DNA from: Pelecanus crispus
Taxonomy: Eukaryota > Chordata > Aves > Pelecaniformes > Pelecanidae
Direction of reading: 5' to 3'
Length of the DNA stretch: 64,000 bases
NCBI RefSeq assembly: GCF_030463565.1
Contig: NC_134653.1
Span: 32,673,150 to 32,737,149, forward strand
The notes below the pieces were generated by a model. The model worked only from the letters and a program-made list of their open reading frames with translations. It had not been told where the DNA came from and did not search any database. The translations under genes were made by a program, and so were the position numbers. Shown here in pieces: positions 24,782-39,098 of the stretch; positions within the stretch are counted from its first letter, which is position 1; each line of letters opens with the position of its first letter.

Positions 24782-27700
24782 TCACTTGTGAGCCGTGTTG
24801 TTGTAATCGTCCTGTGCCACGGTCGGCAGGGAATGGTCTATCCTGAACTCTTCCTCCAGCCCGCCGGGCGCCTTCGCTGAATCCCCCCGGGCTGCGGGTT
24901 GGCGACTGTCCGCGCCGCCCCCCTCCAGCCCCAGGATCTGTCTCTGCACCAGCTTGGAATAAAGGCCGCCTTCTTCCATCAGCTCCTTGTGCGAGCCCTG
25001 CTGCACCACGCGGCCCTTGTCCAGCACAATGATGTTGTGTGCCTTCTCCACAGTGCTCAGCCTGTGAGCTATGACAAGCACCGTGTGGTTCTGCAAGTCG
25101 CCGTAAATCGCCTGCTGAATCTGCACAGGAGGAAAAGACGTTAGTGCCCAAGCATCGCTGGCTCTGCTTTGGAAGGAAGAACAGCAGCTTTGTGGTCTGT
25201 GTTAAGAAACCGCTGTATGGGAGCTTTGCTCTCCTCTGGCTACACGGAGGACACAAAACTCCCTGCAGCGCTACCAGCACCGGCATGTCCATCCCAGCTC
25301 CTGGCTCTCGCTGTGCAGCCCAAAAGACTGTCTCAGTCCAGCCAGCCCGCAGGTGCGGTATGCACACATGCACTGCCAGGTCTGATCCTGCAAGCTGGGT
25401 TCTTGTTAGAGCCGGGCCCCAAATTTGGAGGCCATGTGGTGTTGGCATGGACTGCAGGAAGCCAATACCTGGTAAATGCAGCTGCTCAGAAAAGTGGGGC
25501 TATATCCTGGGCATATCGAGGCAAAGCAAGAGAGCGTTGTTTTCTAGCCAAGAGACAGTGGCACTAAGGTCTAAAGGCAGGCAGATGGCCACCAGGCCAC
25601 ATGTCACACTGGCAACCGCGGCTAGCCAAAACCAGCCCCTGGCTGGCATCAGATACCGCACACATGGCTGAGGACCTGCAAGCCCCCGAGCTGCTCCAAG
25701 GTCAGATGCTTGCTCTGCCCCACACCGTGGGCTGGCAGCGCTCATCCTCCGCAACCGGGAGACGTGTCCTCACACCTCAACCTTGAGCTAGCTTTCCCTC
25801 GTGTCATTAAAGCAGCGAGGCCAAACTGCTACTGATAGAGCCATTTGGTTGTCACATCCCAGCCAGGTAAACCCAGCTCAATTCACAGAAAGCTCAGGGC
25901 CTTTCCTGCCAGCATGGTTTCTTTGGTGCCTCAGCTGGGATTTTAGCTCAGGCAGTCGTACTCTGCCTGCTGTGGTACCGTTTTTTTCAGGTCTTCCTCC
26001 GTATCCTGTCCTAAAAGGCTGCACAGTGCTGCTGTATGCTAATTAACACTTCCCACATTTCAAAAATCGGCAGAGATCCCCATCTCATCAGGTTTGTCAG
26101 GCGCTGGCTGCTGTGAGCACGTGATTATTCCCTTCGTGGTGGCTACAGCAGTGTTGGAAGCAAATTCCTGCTCAAGAATTAGCGTCTTACCCAGACCTCT
26201 GATTGCACCATGTCAAGACCAAGCTTGTCCACAGGCTGGAAATTGAAGCTACAGTCTTTCCTCCAAACCCAGATTGCCTCTTCGGCCCAAACACCTGAGT
26301 CACCTACTCACCGCATGTTCACTCTCCGCATCCAGTGCGCTCGTGGCTTCATCCAGGATTAGGATGGGGGGGGTTCGGATCAAGGCCCTGGCAATTGCCA
26401 CTCTTTGTTTCTGGCCACCTGACAGCTGGGCTCCTTTTTCACCCACCTCTGTTGGGTCAAGAGAGAAAGGAAAGGGTCAAAATAAAAATCAAGAGCTGCC
26501 TTTAAGTTCAGCTCCCAGCCAGCAGCATCAGGATGGTGTCATGGTTTGAAGCAAAGACCAGGTAAACGCTTCTGCTTCTGCTCGCTTGGCAGAGCAGTTT
26601 AAATGAGTTAAACATCCCCAAAGCTGCAGCCCTTCCCTCCAGCAGCAAGTTCTCCACTGTTGTCCCAAGGTCTGAGGCACTGATGCTCACAGAAACGACA
26701 GAGAGAAGTCCCCGAGCCTGGGAGATCACCCAAACCCTGAGCCCCGCTCCTGCCCTGGCCCATGCAGCTGCATCGCTGCCACCTCTCCCTGCAAGCCAGG
26801 CTCTGGAGGGTGTGCAACCGAGGGAGCAGTGCGGGGAAACTGGGGCCTCTCTGCTGGCTCCCAGAAACACGAACCATCGTCAGTCAGACCTGCCTCCTCA
26901 CAAAGTCCCACTGTCACAAACACATCAGCTTTTATTATTGTGCATTTATCACAGGTTTATTTTCTTCCTATGCAGGCAGGGTAGCACGCAGCTGACTGTT
27001 TGGGTTCTGGGCTTTTCTTCTGATCGCTGCACTGAAAAGCTGCGAGACTACCCATGCCGCATCTCCATAACATTGCCAGGCACCGGGAGCCAGACTGGTC
27101 CGGATGGGATGGGGGACACTCACCCTGCCGCCACAGAGCCGCAGCAGAAACGCTCTCCCGGTATGGGCTCAGAAATCCTGCGATAGCTCAGTCACCCCAA
27201 AAGGCAGCCAGGGTGCTGCACCTCCCCATGTAACCACCTCTACAGTGCCTCCGAGCTGGCACGGACTCATGTCCGTCACTACCTGCCTGACTTTCCACCC
27301 GAGGGGAGAGGTTCTGCCTTCCCTAGGAACAAAACGCTTTCAAGTGCAAATGGAGGGATTTTGGTACCTGTGTGGTAGCCATCTTGTAACTCCGTGATGA
27401 AGGTGTGTGCGTTGGCCTTCTGGGCAGCCTGAACAACCGACTCGAAGGAGGCTGAAGTTAAGCCGTAAGAAATATTATCTGCAATAGAGCGGGCGAACAG
27501 CACCGGCTCTTGACTCACCAGGGAGATCTGCACAAAAAAAAAAAGGGAAGAGCAGGTGGTGGGGAGCAGAAGACGCGCCAGCCAGTGTCTCAGATCATAG
27601 ACATTTGTTCCTGCTGGGTAAGGACTCAAGCGGGCAGAGCCTCTCCATTAAACCAAGATACAGAAGTGCCTCAATGTGAGGTTCCAGTGAGGATGCTAAG

Positions 27701-30700
27701 GGCAGGGTGGCCAGCGGCAGCCCCAGGCCAGTTTGCATCGTCTGCTGGGAAGCTGTTTCGCAGGAAAGAAAACCGATGCTGGTATGTTGGCATCTGGGAT
27801 GGGCTTCCCGCTCCAACACCCTGCTGCATTTTTCCTCCAGACCTGTCATTCCCATCACTGTTTGCTTTTCCCAGTATGGGAAACCAGTTGCTGGGACAAG
27901 AGAGGCTGGAGAGATCCTCTGCCAGGGTCTTACTGATTTTCTGTTCAAGGCCAGTAATCATGCTTGGGCCACGTGAATGAACCTTCCTGCATCTTTTAAT
28001 CCAAAATTAGCAAGTTACAGACATAGCTGCTGCAATTCCCTAATTGCTTAGCAACAGCCTCCCTGTCCTACCTTACAGCTGTTGCTGCTCACTCTCACAT
28101 TCAGCCTGCTTTGTCAAACACTCAATATTGAAATAAATTGAACCCTCCAAATTATTGGTCAGAACTGGGCATGAAGAGAGCCAGCAGGACATGGTCATAT
28201 TTTAATTGACTTCTCCCCATGCTCCTAACACCACTCCAGGCTTTCTAAACTGAAAGCCTTGCTTGTCTTTTAATTTTCACTCAGTACGGGCAGGGAATGT
28301 AAATTAGTCACACTGACTTTGGCTTTCCAGCCTGTCTCTGATCAATTGTTTTCAGGTTTTCCTGCTGACTGGTGAGGCCATTCGCTCTGGGGGCAAACAA
28401 AGAAGGCAGTTACTTGCAGAGGAGATGAAGGCTGATCTGTGCTGACACAAGGATGAGAGCTGAGGGGCCTCGACCCCTCTCCTAGGCAAACCACCCAGCC
28501 CCTCCAGTGCTCCAGCTGCTGCCAGGATCCCAAGAGGTTTAATTCCCCATTAGCTGAGAATTACTTTAAGATCTTAACGTAGAAAGTGCTGGAGGAATGT
28601 AAAACACTTTTTTCCAAACCCAATTTAGACGATAATTAATCCAACAACCAAAAACATATTTCTACTGTGTTGGCCAAAAAATACAAAACAAAACATGTTT
28701 CGTGTTCTGTTTTCGGAAGACTTCCCCCTCCCCGTGAAACCACTCTCCATTCCTTCCCCTTCTGCCCCCACAAATTATCTGAATTCATTTCCTGGACCAC
28801 CTCCAGCCTCCAGCTTTCTGGACATTTCAGGAGTTGCAAGATCAAATCCAAAGTAACATGCAACACTACCATCCATCCCCTCTGATCACAGCAGGCGATA
28901 ACTAAAATACACGTATCAGTCGCTCGTACCACTGAGTGCAGGTACTTGTGATCGTACATGTTAATGGGACGCCCATCCAGCAGCACCTCCCCGTCTTGCA
29001 GAGGGTAGAAGTTCTCCAGGATGTTGACACAGGAGCTCTTCCCACTCCCCGAAGGACCCACCAGTGCCGTCACTTTGCCGGGGTGCAGGGTGAAGGACAC
29101 ATTCTGCAACATGGATGGGAGAGCATGCTCAGGTCCTGGCTTTTCCCAGGGTTCTGGGGCAGTGGCTTGGGCACTGTGCAAGAAAGGTAGCCAAAATCTG
29201 GCCACGGTGACCCTCCATCTTGGTGATGTGCCACCTCAGCCATCTCTCCTGGCTCTGAGGAAGCAAGAAGCCTCCAAAATTGCTTCCAATTTGCCTGCTG
29301 ATGTAGCAGGACCTCTAAAAACTGCAAAGCAAACTAATTTTTTTGCTGCTTCCCCCGGCCATGACCCCAGCCCCTCTCCCATGGAAACAGTCTGAAGACA
29401 GCTTGGCACAAAGCCCTGTACCATGCTGACGTGTTTAATGCCTGAGTGGGGAACAAGGGTTTTATTAATAAATCTCATTCCTTGTAAGGAAGGCTGGCCC
29501 TAAACACCTGCTGTTCCTTATAATCTGTTTTCCAGCATGCCATTGAGCGTGCCCTTACACATCTCCAAAAGTGCAGCTGACATTTCCGGCAGGCCGGGGA
29601 TCGGTTATTGCTGCGATGGAAAAGCAGCGCGTGATGCCTCGTGGCAGGGAGTGCTCTGCACCCACGGGGCTCACCTGGAGGACCTGCGTTGCAGAGCGAG
29701 TGCGGTAGGAAAACGTCACGTTTCTGAACTCCACCTTCCCATCCACATGGTCTGGGGCCAGGGACCCATCATTCATCATTGTTGGCTTGCGGTCAATGAA
29801 CTCGAACACCTTCTCAGCAGCTCCCACTCCCTGCATCAGGCCGCTGTAGACGGAGCCAACGGACTGGAAGGGAAGAGGCAATGGTGAGACCCTCCCATGT
29901 GATGGAAAAGGCAATCGGTGCGACTTGTAAGGAGAACGACTGAAGCGTTTCCAAGTCTATCATCTGACATTAACTACAGTCATCAGACACAGAAAGAGAA
30001 AGCTTTTCCCTGCATGCCGTGTACAGAGGGGATCTATGGACATATCCAGGGAAAGGGCATCTAAAGTGGTTTGTGCACGGGTAGACCCAGAGGGGAGCAG
30101 AAGAACGAAACAGATGGACTGGGAAGAGAAGACATGCGCCAGGAGATACATGACCCAAACTTCCACCAGAATCCTCCACCTATCTCTCTTTGCTCAAGAC
30201 CAGCAGCTCCTCAACCCAATGGTTGAACAGAGTCCGTGTACAGCAGCACATCACACGAGCTCCCGAGGGCAGCTGGCTCGTTCCCTAACACGCATGTCTC
30301 AAATGCAGAGCAGCTTCAGGCTGCACCTTTCTAGACAACCGTTTGGCAGCTGATATGGCTGTTCCCTGCCAGGATACGGTCCTAGTGGATTTACCATTGT
30401 GCTTTCCCAACTACAACCGCTGCATGCTGACACTGGCTTCACTGGAATAACCCCCCTGTCACGTTGGCTCTTTTCAATATTAAGGCCAGAGCTGCAAAAC
30501 AGCTTGTACTGCAACTGCCCCTCCCATCAGGAGGGAAAAAAAAAAAAAAAAGAACCCAAACCAAACCCAGCCCACACCAAAACCACAGCCTGGAAACACC
30601 ACTGGAGCCTGCAGTCATCCGAACAGATGGTGAGAGCTGGGCATGCTGCCTCCAGCTTTGCTCTGCTGCTGTGCAAAGGCTGAAGTGCTGCCGAAACCAC

Positions 30701-33700
30701 GCTTGGCTGTGAGGAAACCTCGACTTGATCATTTCTGCCTCAATTAGCCAAGCTTATGCCTTTGCAAGGGGAAGGCAGCCCTGGGTGGGCTCTACCATCC
30801 CACCCACAATCCCATCTTGCTAATGTGCTGCCAACGCAGCAGCTTGCAGCCTATTTCAGGGGAAAAAAAAAAAAAAAGAAAAAAAAGTAATATAATTAAG
30901 TTTTTAATGAAGCCTGAAATTTAACAGGCAGCTTTGTAATCATGCCAGGAAATGTGCCTGAGAGGCAGCCAGGACTCTGCGCTTCAGTGGGGCCAGCCTG
31001 ACCACTTTGGTCCCAATTGCCTTATCGGGGGATGAGCTGCTTTGGGCATGTTCAGGTTGCAAGGCCACAGCAGGAGGGGAGCAGGGAGTAGAGGGGAGAA
31101 TCAGCCCACTGCTGGGCGAAGCCACAGTGCCAAAGAAATGCGTTGCAGGGAAGTCAACGCTGGCTCTAGCCCTGTGACTGCCCTGGGACCTTCTAGAAGA
31201 CAAATATCATCTGGATACGCGGTAGCCCAGAGGGATAAACCAGACTCACCTCCATGCAGTCTCCTAAGACGAACTCATAAATGATGAAGGATATCAGGTT
31301 TCCGCTTGTCATTTGCCCTGAGATCACGAGGTGCCCACCGTAGTAAAGGATGCTGACCTGGACGACCAGGAGGGTCAGCTGAAAGCAAGAAAACACCCCA
31401 AAATCAGCAAGGACAACTGCATTTTGGTGCGTTTGTAATTACTCACACAACAGCCCACAATACATGTGCTGACATTTATTCTTTGAGCCCCAAACTGAGC
31501 ATCTCTGACAGTGCACAGCTGACAGCCCTAGCAGTGAGCGTGGATATGAGAAGGGAAAAACAACTCAAGTACATGGGCTGATTTTAAGGCACTGGGCTGA
31601 GATCTTTCAACAAAACAGAAATCCAGAGGGGCAACAGCCAAGGAGGGAGAATTTATCTGAAATAAATTGTGTCTCATGATGCAAAAAAAGTGTCTCATGA
31701 ACTTCTCTCTTGGACTAAGGTCCTCAAGCATAATAATCTACACTCAACTTATCCAACGCATGCAGTCACCTCACCACTAAAATAAACTTTCTGTTATATG
31801 AATGTGACACATTTCAATTTAGAACAGAAAAATCAAGCCAAGAGTTAATGCAAAAAATCCTCCTTGCGTGTACAAGTCCGTGAAGCATAACCTCAGCTCT
31901 TGCTGAAATCAGTGGGGGGGGTACCACCCACTCTAGAAAGGAGACAGATCAGCTCCAATGTGACAAATACCAGCCCCTGCCCTTAATCAGCCAGTTTTGT
32001 CCACACTGCCTGGGTGCTCAGAAAAGCGATGGTGCTCTGTGCGATGTTTGTGGGACAGGCTGTAAATTCACACAGACAAAAATACTGGGGGAAAAAATTC
32101 CTCCTTTATTGCTCTGCCACGATCTGACCTTAAGATCCGGTGTTCCCTCTGAGAAAGACTCTACCAGGGCTGTGCTAAATCCATCAGCTTCTTTCTATGT
32201 GAGCCCCACAGGAGCAGTTTTTGAGGGTTTTTGCTGCCTTTGACTCAGCAGGGTCTGTGCTGACCCAGTTCACGCTCCAGCTTCACCTTGGAGCTCAGGA
32301 ATGACGCTAAAAATGCTCTGATTTTGCTTCCAGACTTGGGAAGCCATAAAGCCTGCCACGGCTGCACGAGTGCACCATAACTCGCAAACCCTTCACCAGA
32401 GCCTACTTAGATCCTTGAATGCGCGGAGATACGGGCAGCCTCACGTGAAGGTTTTGCACAGCCTTCGTTATCAGCCAAGGCAGGAGAAGTCCCAAACCAT
32501 CTGGTCTTGAATGATGAAAAAGCATTTTGAAGAAAAAAAAAAAAAAAGCCAAAAAACACCCCAAACCCCAGCAGCCTCCCCCTGCTACCACCCACACACA
32601 GAAAATCTGTTTCTGAGCAGAAGCTCAACCAACGCCGTGGCTGCTTCCCAGCCGGAGCCCCGGAGATGAGCTGGCACAGGCACGCAATGCAGCAACACAG
32701 AAACACAGGGTTTTCCACGACCTTGAGCAGTTATCAATTATATTCTTATTTGCAAGAGAAAACAGACCGTTCAGTGGCACGATGCAGCGCTGCCCTAAGG
32801 GGGAACGGAATATATTTTTTGATGAGTGGAAAAAAACCCAAACCCTTAAGAGACAGGGGATTACAGGCAGCGGACATCAAGGCTGGGCTTGCCACGCAAA
32901 GCTGGAAGCAGAGGAGACGCATGCACATCATGCCATGTGTGTTTTGGGATCCGAAGGAATGTCCCCTGCCCGTCCCCAGCCCCTCAGGGGGAAGCCTTGG
33001 CGCTGGCCACCTACCCCGCTGGACCAGACGTAGTAGGTGTAAGCCATGGCCTCCCGCTTGTTGAGTTTGTACACCTGCTGCAGCTTCTGCCAGTACACGT
33101 TCGCCTCCGCCTCCTCGTTGGCAAAACTGCGGACGGTCTTCATGGCGGAGATGGTCTCCTCAGCGGTGTTGTTGGCCTTGGCCAGGGCGTTCTGCACATC
33201 CTTGGAGAGCTTCTGCGGGGAGCGGGGGGAGGCAGAGGGGGCTCAGTGGGTGCCAGGCTGCCCATGGCACCTCTCCCTGCATGCCCCGGGCCCTGCTGGG
33301 CTCAGGAAAAGAAGGCACGGTGACATTTTCCAAGGCCTTGGGCAACAAGGCTGAGCTGAGGATATATCCCACACCTCAGGACAGCCTGGGCCACTGTGCC
33401 AGGAGGGGAATGGATGTTGTGCTGTCTCTGAGGAAGGGACCTGGGCTGCAGGAGGTGAAGTGCTGTGCTCAGGGCCACTTGGGAAGCCTGCGGCAGAGCC
33501 GCTGCTCCCAGTGCCCTGATGGGACAGGGTCAGCCTGGCCCAGGAGCCCTTCCAGGAGCTTCCAAGTCAGGGAAAGGTCTGGAGACCGAAGGCAGCTCCA
33601 CTCCTCCCATGAGCGCCTGATCCACAGGAGGAGCTGTGGCCAGGGGAGGCAGCACCCAAGGACCCCACTTTGGCAGCACCCATGCACGCCATGTCCCCGG

Positions 33701-36700
33701 CACAATGGAAAGCTCCAGTAACTGACATGGGGATCAGCAGTGCAGGACTCACATGGTCCATGGGACACGGTATTAGCCACAGGGGAAGGCCCTTGGCCCA
33801 TGCTAGCCCCAGGCGGAGGGAGGGAGCTCAGCACTGGCTTTAACCCCCACCCGAGTCACTCCAAAGGGAGAGGAGAGGACAGATTGCACGAGGACAGGCA
33901 GGCACATACACAACATCCCGTGGCCAAGCTACCTCTCTTGTCAGACCTGAGATGCTTCCACTCCTGAGCATGAAGCAAGGTAAGAGCCAAGGCTATGCTT
34001 GTCTGCCCACACAGGTTCAATGCTGCCTTCCTGCCCCCATTGCTGGCAGCAAAGCACCTGAGCATCAGTCCCACTGGCTCCAAGGCCATCCACAATCTCC
34101 ACAATGGCTTCATGAGGGGAAGAGCCCAGCATTACGGCACACCACAGCCATGCCAGCTTCTCCTGCCTACCTTGTAGTACTTCCCATAGACATCAGACAC
34201 CAGCATGATGATGGGGAAGCCCATGAAGGTGACGAGCGAGAGCTTCCAGGAGAGGCTGAACATGAAGAAGATCACCCCCGTGGCCTTCACCACGTTGCGC
34301 AGGAAGATGTTGATGTTCTGGGAGACCAGGTCACTCACGATGGTCGTGTCCGATGTCAGGCGGGAGATGATGTCCCCTGCAGCAACGAGGGGTTGGGGAA
34401 GGGGAGAGCAAGGACATGTCACCACAGCAGGTCACTGCCTAGACGCATCCTGTGTCCCATGCCAGGAGCCAAACGGAGCTCCCCTTTCAACCCACCCCTC
34501 GCTGGGGGTCTGAAGGGAGGCATGGAAGGGGGGTGACTCTCCATTGTTGTGGATGTGAAGCAAAACAGAGGAGCTTGGATTGCTGCATGCACGAGGGACA
34601 TGAAATGCATCTGAAGGCATGAGCTACATCCCTGGGTCACCAAGGGTGGCTGCAGGACAGCAAAGGGGACTGTGGCAGCACTCTACACCGGAGGGCACCC
34701 TGTGGGCATGCAGACAGGCAGTGGGCATGGAGGTATGAGAGCTGTCAACCCAGCCCTGAGTTAATTTCTAAATGATGCCAGGAGCCCTCCAGGAGCTTGC
34801 CAGGCACTGCTGGTACCTTTCCCTGCCATCCTGGCAGGACCAGCCAGGGCCAGGCACAGCACGCCCTGTGGAGGAGCACAAGGTGGCTTCGGAGAGGGCT
34901 GTTTGGGTTTAGCCATGTGCCCCGCAGCCTGGAGCCGACCGAAGTGACCCTGAGGATGTGGGACTAGCTACCAAGGGGGAAAGCTCCTGTGGTGTCCTTT
35001 GGTGGAACTGAATGTTACAGCCAGCAAACATCACACTGAATTCCCAAATAGGTGGCCCGTGTTTGAGTCCACCTGAACTCCCAAGCTTTTGTGTAAGTGT
35101 TAGTCCTGGGTTACCCGTATCCCACTTACAATAACATCTCCGGTGTCCTCAGCTACCAGGGCACCATGCAGCGATTGCTAAATATGGCAACAGCCTCAAA
35201 ACTAAAAATATCACCGAGAAAAAATTAAATGTGGGAAAAGTTACAGCGGGCTGGGACCACACCAGAGTGGCACGGACCAGGACATGACTGAATGGCAAGC
35301 AGGGAAAGCCACAAGCATGCCCAGCAAGCTTCACACATCTGAGGTTCCCCATGCCCAGAGCAGAGCTGGAGAGCGGCCGACCAGCAGGCACTGATGGGAG
35401 GTACGGGAGAAGGAAAGTAGGTGTGTCGGGGACTACCGGAGATGAACACGTCAGCCTCGGGGCTGCTGGATGTCAGGCTGATCGGTGGCAATGGGACATC
35501 CCCAGGGTGCTGGGCAATCCTGTCCCAACTCCATGGTGGGAGGCACCCAAAAGGGAAGAGCTTTCCGCCACTCTTCCTGAACACAAGCATTTGGGTGCCA
35601 TCTCTAGCTGCCCCCAATCTGCTATGTGCTGGTAGGGCAAACCAAGGGGGAAAAAAATACCAGGATGGGATAGAGGGGTTAGAGCACATCTGGGGGAAAG
35701 AGGAACCAACCTGTGCGATTCTCATCAAAGAAACTCATCTCCTGAGACACCAGCGACCTGAAGAGGCGGTTGCGAAGGCGAATGTTCAGTCTTGCAAATA
35801 TGAGCGTAAAAACGCCGCCCCGGATACCTGCGGCAAATGAGCTAATTGCAGATAAGAAACGTTATAGACCAATGGACACGAAACCCGCTCCTCAGCAACA
35901 CAAACACCCCGACGCCCGGGCCAAGGGCTTGGGCAATGCCGTGCTGGTAGCACTTTCCACCCTGGGAAGCGATGGCTAATCCAGCCCACGCCTCCTCTGG
36001 GCACTATCAGCATGGTGATGGCTGGTTTTAACCCTGGTAGTAACAAGCTTTGGGAGGGGACAGAGTGCCAGTGTTCCCCGGGGAGCCCGTCCCCTGTGTC
36101 TGCTCCCGCTCCCCCACCACCAGCAGACGGACATGGAGGGCTACGTAACGGCCTCGTGACTGCCACCACAGCCTCTCTGCACCGCAACGGCACAGAGAAA
36201 TCAAAAGTGCATCCCTGGGGTCTGGCAGGGACCCGGCGGAGCAGCTGCAGGTGAGACAGCCCATGCCCATCACTGCCACCATGAGCTCCTGCGGGAAAAC
36301 CCCAAATTCCTCTTCGTCAGGGCCAAAACCAGCCCCTGCGATTACCTTCCTATGGCGAGCAGCGACATGACCAGCACTGCCGTGGAGAAGCGGTCCATGC
36401 TCTTCTGCACCACGATGCCATCGATGGCCAGCCCCGTGTAGTAGGGCAACAAGGTCTCTCCTGCCAGACAAGCACAGGACATGGGGTTTCAGCCCCACCG
36501 CACGGCATCGGCACAGGACTTGCATTTCCAACTGTGACGGCCCGTGGACAACCCCATCCCCAACATGGAGATACTTGGCCGTTGCATGAGGTGTCTCAGG
36601 AGGCACAGCCCTTAGTGACACATACAGATGTTTCATTTCCCAGTGTATTTCATCCCCTGTTGCATTTTTTCTGCCCCATTGCATTTTTCACCCAGCCCGT

Positions 36701-37441
36701 GCAGGACATGCCACCCAGCACACCCAAAAAAGTAAGCCTGGGGTGCTGCCAAGTCCCCCCCCACGATGGCTCTTTCCCTCCCAGTGAGGATGGGAGCACA
36801 CGCTGGCCCCCCCGGTCCCTTCACTCACCCAGCGCGGCCATGAGGAGGAAGAAGGAGGCAATGCCCAGGAAGAAGGCATCCGGCTTGGTGTAGGACAGCA
36901 GCTTATGGATGGTGGGACCCGCTGCCTCCTCCCGCTTGTCCCGTGGGGCGCTGCCGTCACAGCTCTCCTCTGCCTCGGCACGGGACTCGGAGCTGGGCCC
37001 CAGCGCCTCGCGGGAGGAGGTGACGCAGGCCAGCAGCTGCCACAGCCCGAAGGTGGCCGCCAGCGCCATGTAGGTCCAAGCAAAGAGCCCCCAGAACCAG
37101 GGGTCCCTGATGGTCCTCCGCACCTCCGAGTAGAGCAGCAGCTTCACCATCATGTAGATGCCCATGAGGAGGCAGACAACGGCGATGAAGGTCCGCGATG
37201 CCCTGAGGCGCCGGGGGCCATAGGCTGTGTTGGTGGCCACCCCGATGGTGGCCCCCAGCAGCACGCAGCTGCGGTAGAGGCAGCCCCCCCAGATGTCCAG
37301 CAGCGAGTTAAAGATGTTGAAGTGCCACAGGTCCTGCAGGACATCCCGGCCGCCCCGGCCGTGGGCGTAGAGCAGCGTGGTGACCACCACATCGGCCCCG
37401 CTGAACGCCAGCGTGCTGGCCACCGCCTTCCAGGCGCGCAT
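24782..37441 (-). CDS. ABCB9: ABCB9 (TAPL), lysosomal peptide ABC half-transporter (11 coding exons)
   Basis: A half-size ABC transporter that as a homodimer pumps cytosolic peptides into lysosomes. Exons (minus): 37441-36829, 36460-36346, 35841-35711, 34376-34171, 33212-33015, 31378-31250, 29863-29675, 29103-28930, 27527-27368, 26448-26312 and 25120-24782. All phases agree and give 796 aa. Exon 1 codes the N-terminal TMD0 (four hydrophobic helices), which directs lysosomal targeting in this family. Exons 1-7 code the six-helix core ([38 protein letters not shown]). The nucleotide-binding domain shows Walker [10 protein letters not shown] (about 543-551), Q-loop SQEP, signature LSGGQ (647-651), Walker B LILDEA (about 669-673) and H-loop H703, all intact. 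Human ABCB9 is about 766 aa. The extra length here is mainly a longer, acidic C-terminal tail after QRQILGLE. The ATG has A at -3. A 5' non-coding exon near 39.1 kb splices to an acceptor at 37489. Neighbours match mammals. Confidence 0.96.
25121..36828 (-). other. ABCB9: ABCB9 introns
   Basis: Ten introns of about 0.3 to 1.8 kb separate the coding exons. They contain simple A-tracts (30536-30551 followed by accaaaccaaaccc, 30863-30878, 32530-32546) and no recognised transposon body, RNA gene or nested gene. Open frames inside them, such as 33281-33721 and 35225-35728, are GC-driven and not supported by any motif. Confidence 0.65.
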
Positions 37442-37488
37442 CCTCGTCGCCGGGCTGGGGGGGCGTCACCGAGGCGGGCGGGGCAGCC

Positions 37489-39098
37489 CTAGAACAGGGA
37501 GGTTGTAGTCATGTTGGCCTCTGCTGCAGGGTGAGAAGAAGGGGACAGGGTTGTTATTCGCTCTGGGGAGGCGGTAGGGAAAGGGAAGCGGGATGGGGGG
37601 ACAACCATGCCAGCTCCCCATCAGCCCATCCTGACCCCAGACACCGCTATCTACCCCTTCCTCCCCTCCCCTGCTGCATACGCTCCAAGACATTTTGTAG
37701 AATGAGAAGCACAAATGAAGACAAACTTCCCTCCCAGAGGCCTGCACCCATCCTGAATCCCACAGCAGAAATCTGCACGTCTCGGTGGGAAACTTCGTCC
37801 CCGCTTGCTGTGGCAGCTGCAGGGCCACAAGGTCCCCAGCAGCTGGGCGATGCTGGGACATCCGTGCAGTCCACGTGTCCTGGGCTACGGGGCCATGTAG
37901 ATGTTAAACGCAGACATTTGTGATCTGAGAGTCCCTCCCCACCTTTCCCAGGACAAAACTGAAACTGAGCACTCAATCAAAACCATACAAAAGCAGAAGG
38001 GAGAGCAGCTCGGCTTTGTAACAGATTCCCTTCATCAAAAAAAGAATAAATTATAGGAACAGCAGCCTGTCACGCCTTGCTGTCCTCAACCCCCTGGAAT
38101 ATTAATTTGGGGTAACCCACTAAAGCCGCTGCACAATTCAGCGACACGACAAAAATCCCCAAAGGAAATTAAAAGGGGGTTAGAAATCCACAGCCTCATC
38201 CTGTGGGAGCGGGAAGCTCCAGGGCGGGATGCCGCCTTCGCTGTCACCCGTGGGTCTGACCGGCAGCAGCAATGGTGGGGCTGGACCTGAATTGACGCAG
38301 AAAAGGGTGAAAAGCTTGACTTCCTTTAAAGGGTGAGCGAGCTGCTCACCTGCTCCTGCGCCGTGCCCAGAGGTGCTGTGCATCGGCACGCGGGAGGTAC
38401 CCGATCCTCAGATTTGTGCCGGCCAAGCAGCTCGTGACGGTGCACGGTGCGGAAGGCACGGCACAAAGGATGCCGTACGTCGGCCACGCTCTGGCCTGTC
38501 TGACCGCAGCCGCCGCCGCAGCCGCCCGAAAGCAAACCACAGGGAAAAGGGCAGCCCTCGGCACCAGCTAAGCAGCACCCTTGGCTGAGAGCGGCTCGGT
38601 GGTCGGGCAGGTGAGATAAAAAGCCAAAAAGTGGAGGAAAATGAGGCAGAAGCTGCAATCTGGGGAAGAACGGGGGTTTATGGGGTGGGTGGGGAAGGAG
38701 GGATGGAGGCAAACCAGAACAGCAGTGTCAGGGAGGAGCTGGACACGCTTCCCAGGGTGCTCGCTGCTGCCATCCGCTGCAAAGCTGCGCGGATCCGGCC
38801 CGGTGGAGAAGGAGAAGGAGAAAGAGAAGGAGGAGGAGAAGAGGAAAAAGAGGAGGAGGCGGCCGCCACCGCATCTCCCTGCCACCTGCAAAGGTGTCCC
38901 CAGCTACAAAGCTGGAGCTGCCGAAGGTCCCCAGCCTCATCCCTGCCGCCCCCGGTACGAGATGCTCCTCCCGGGGGAGACGCCCGGGAAGGGCCGTGCC
39001 CGCCATAGCAGGGGTGGGTGTGTGTGGAGGTAACACACGGCTTCCCACTTCGCAGCGCAAGGGCAACGCAGTCCCGACCCGCCCGGACGGGCTCTTAC
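37489..39098 (-). other. ABCB9: ABCB9 5' intron
   Basis: Between a donor GTAAGAG (minus, ending at 39098) and an acceptor TTCTAG (minus, next to 37489). It holds a purine-rich GGAGAA tract at 38804-38860 and no gene. Confidence 0.55.
38804..38860. repeat. GGAGAA/GAG purine tract
   Basis: Imperfect ggagaa and gaggag units on the plus strand, in the ABCB9 promoter-proximal intron. This is a low-complexity sequence able to form triplex-like structure. Confidence 0.8.

Noticed and set aside
24636-25448. A 270-codon minus-strand frame overlapping the ABCB9 last exon
   Set aside because: It is a shifted frame over the real exon; the ABC-domain sequence is in the frame ending at 24782.
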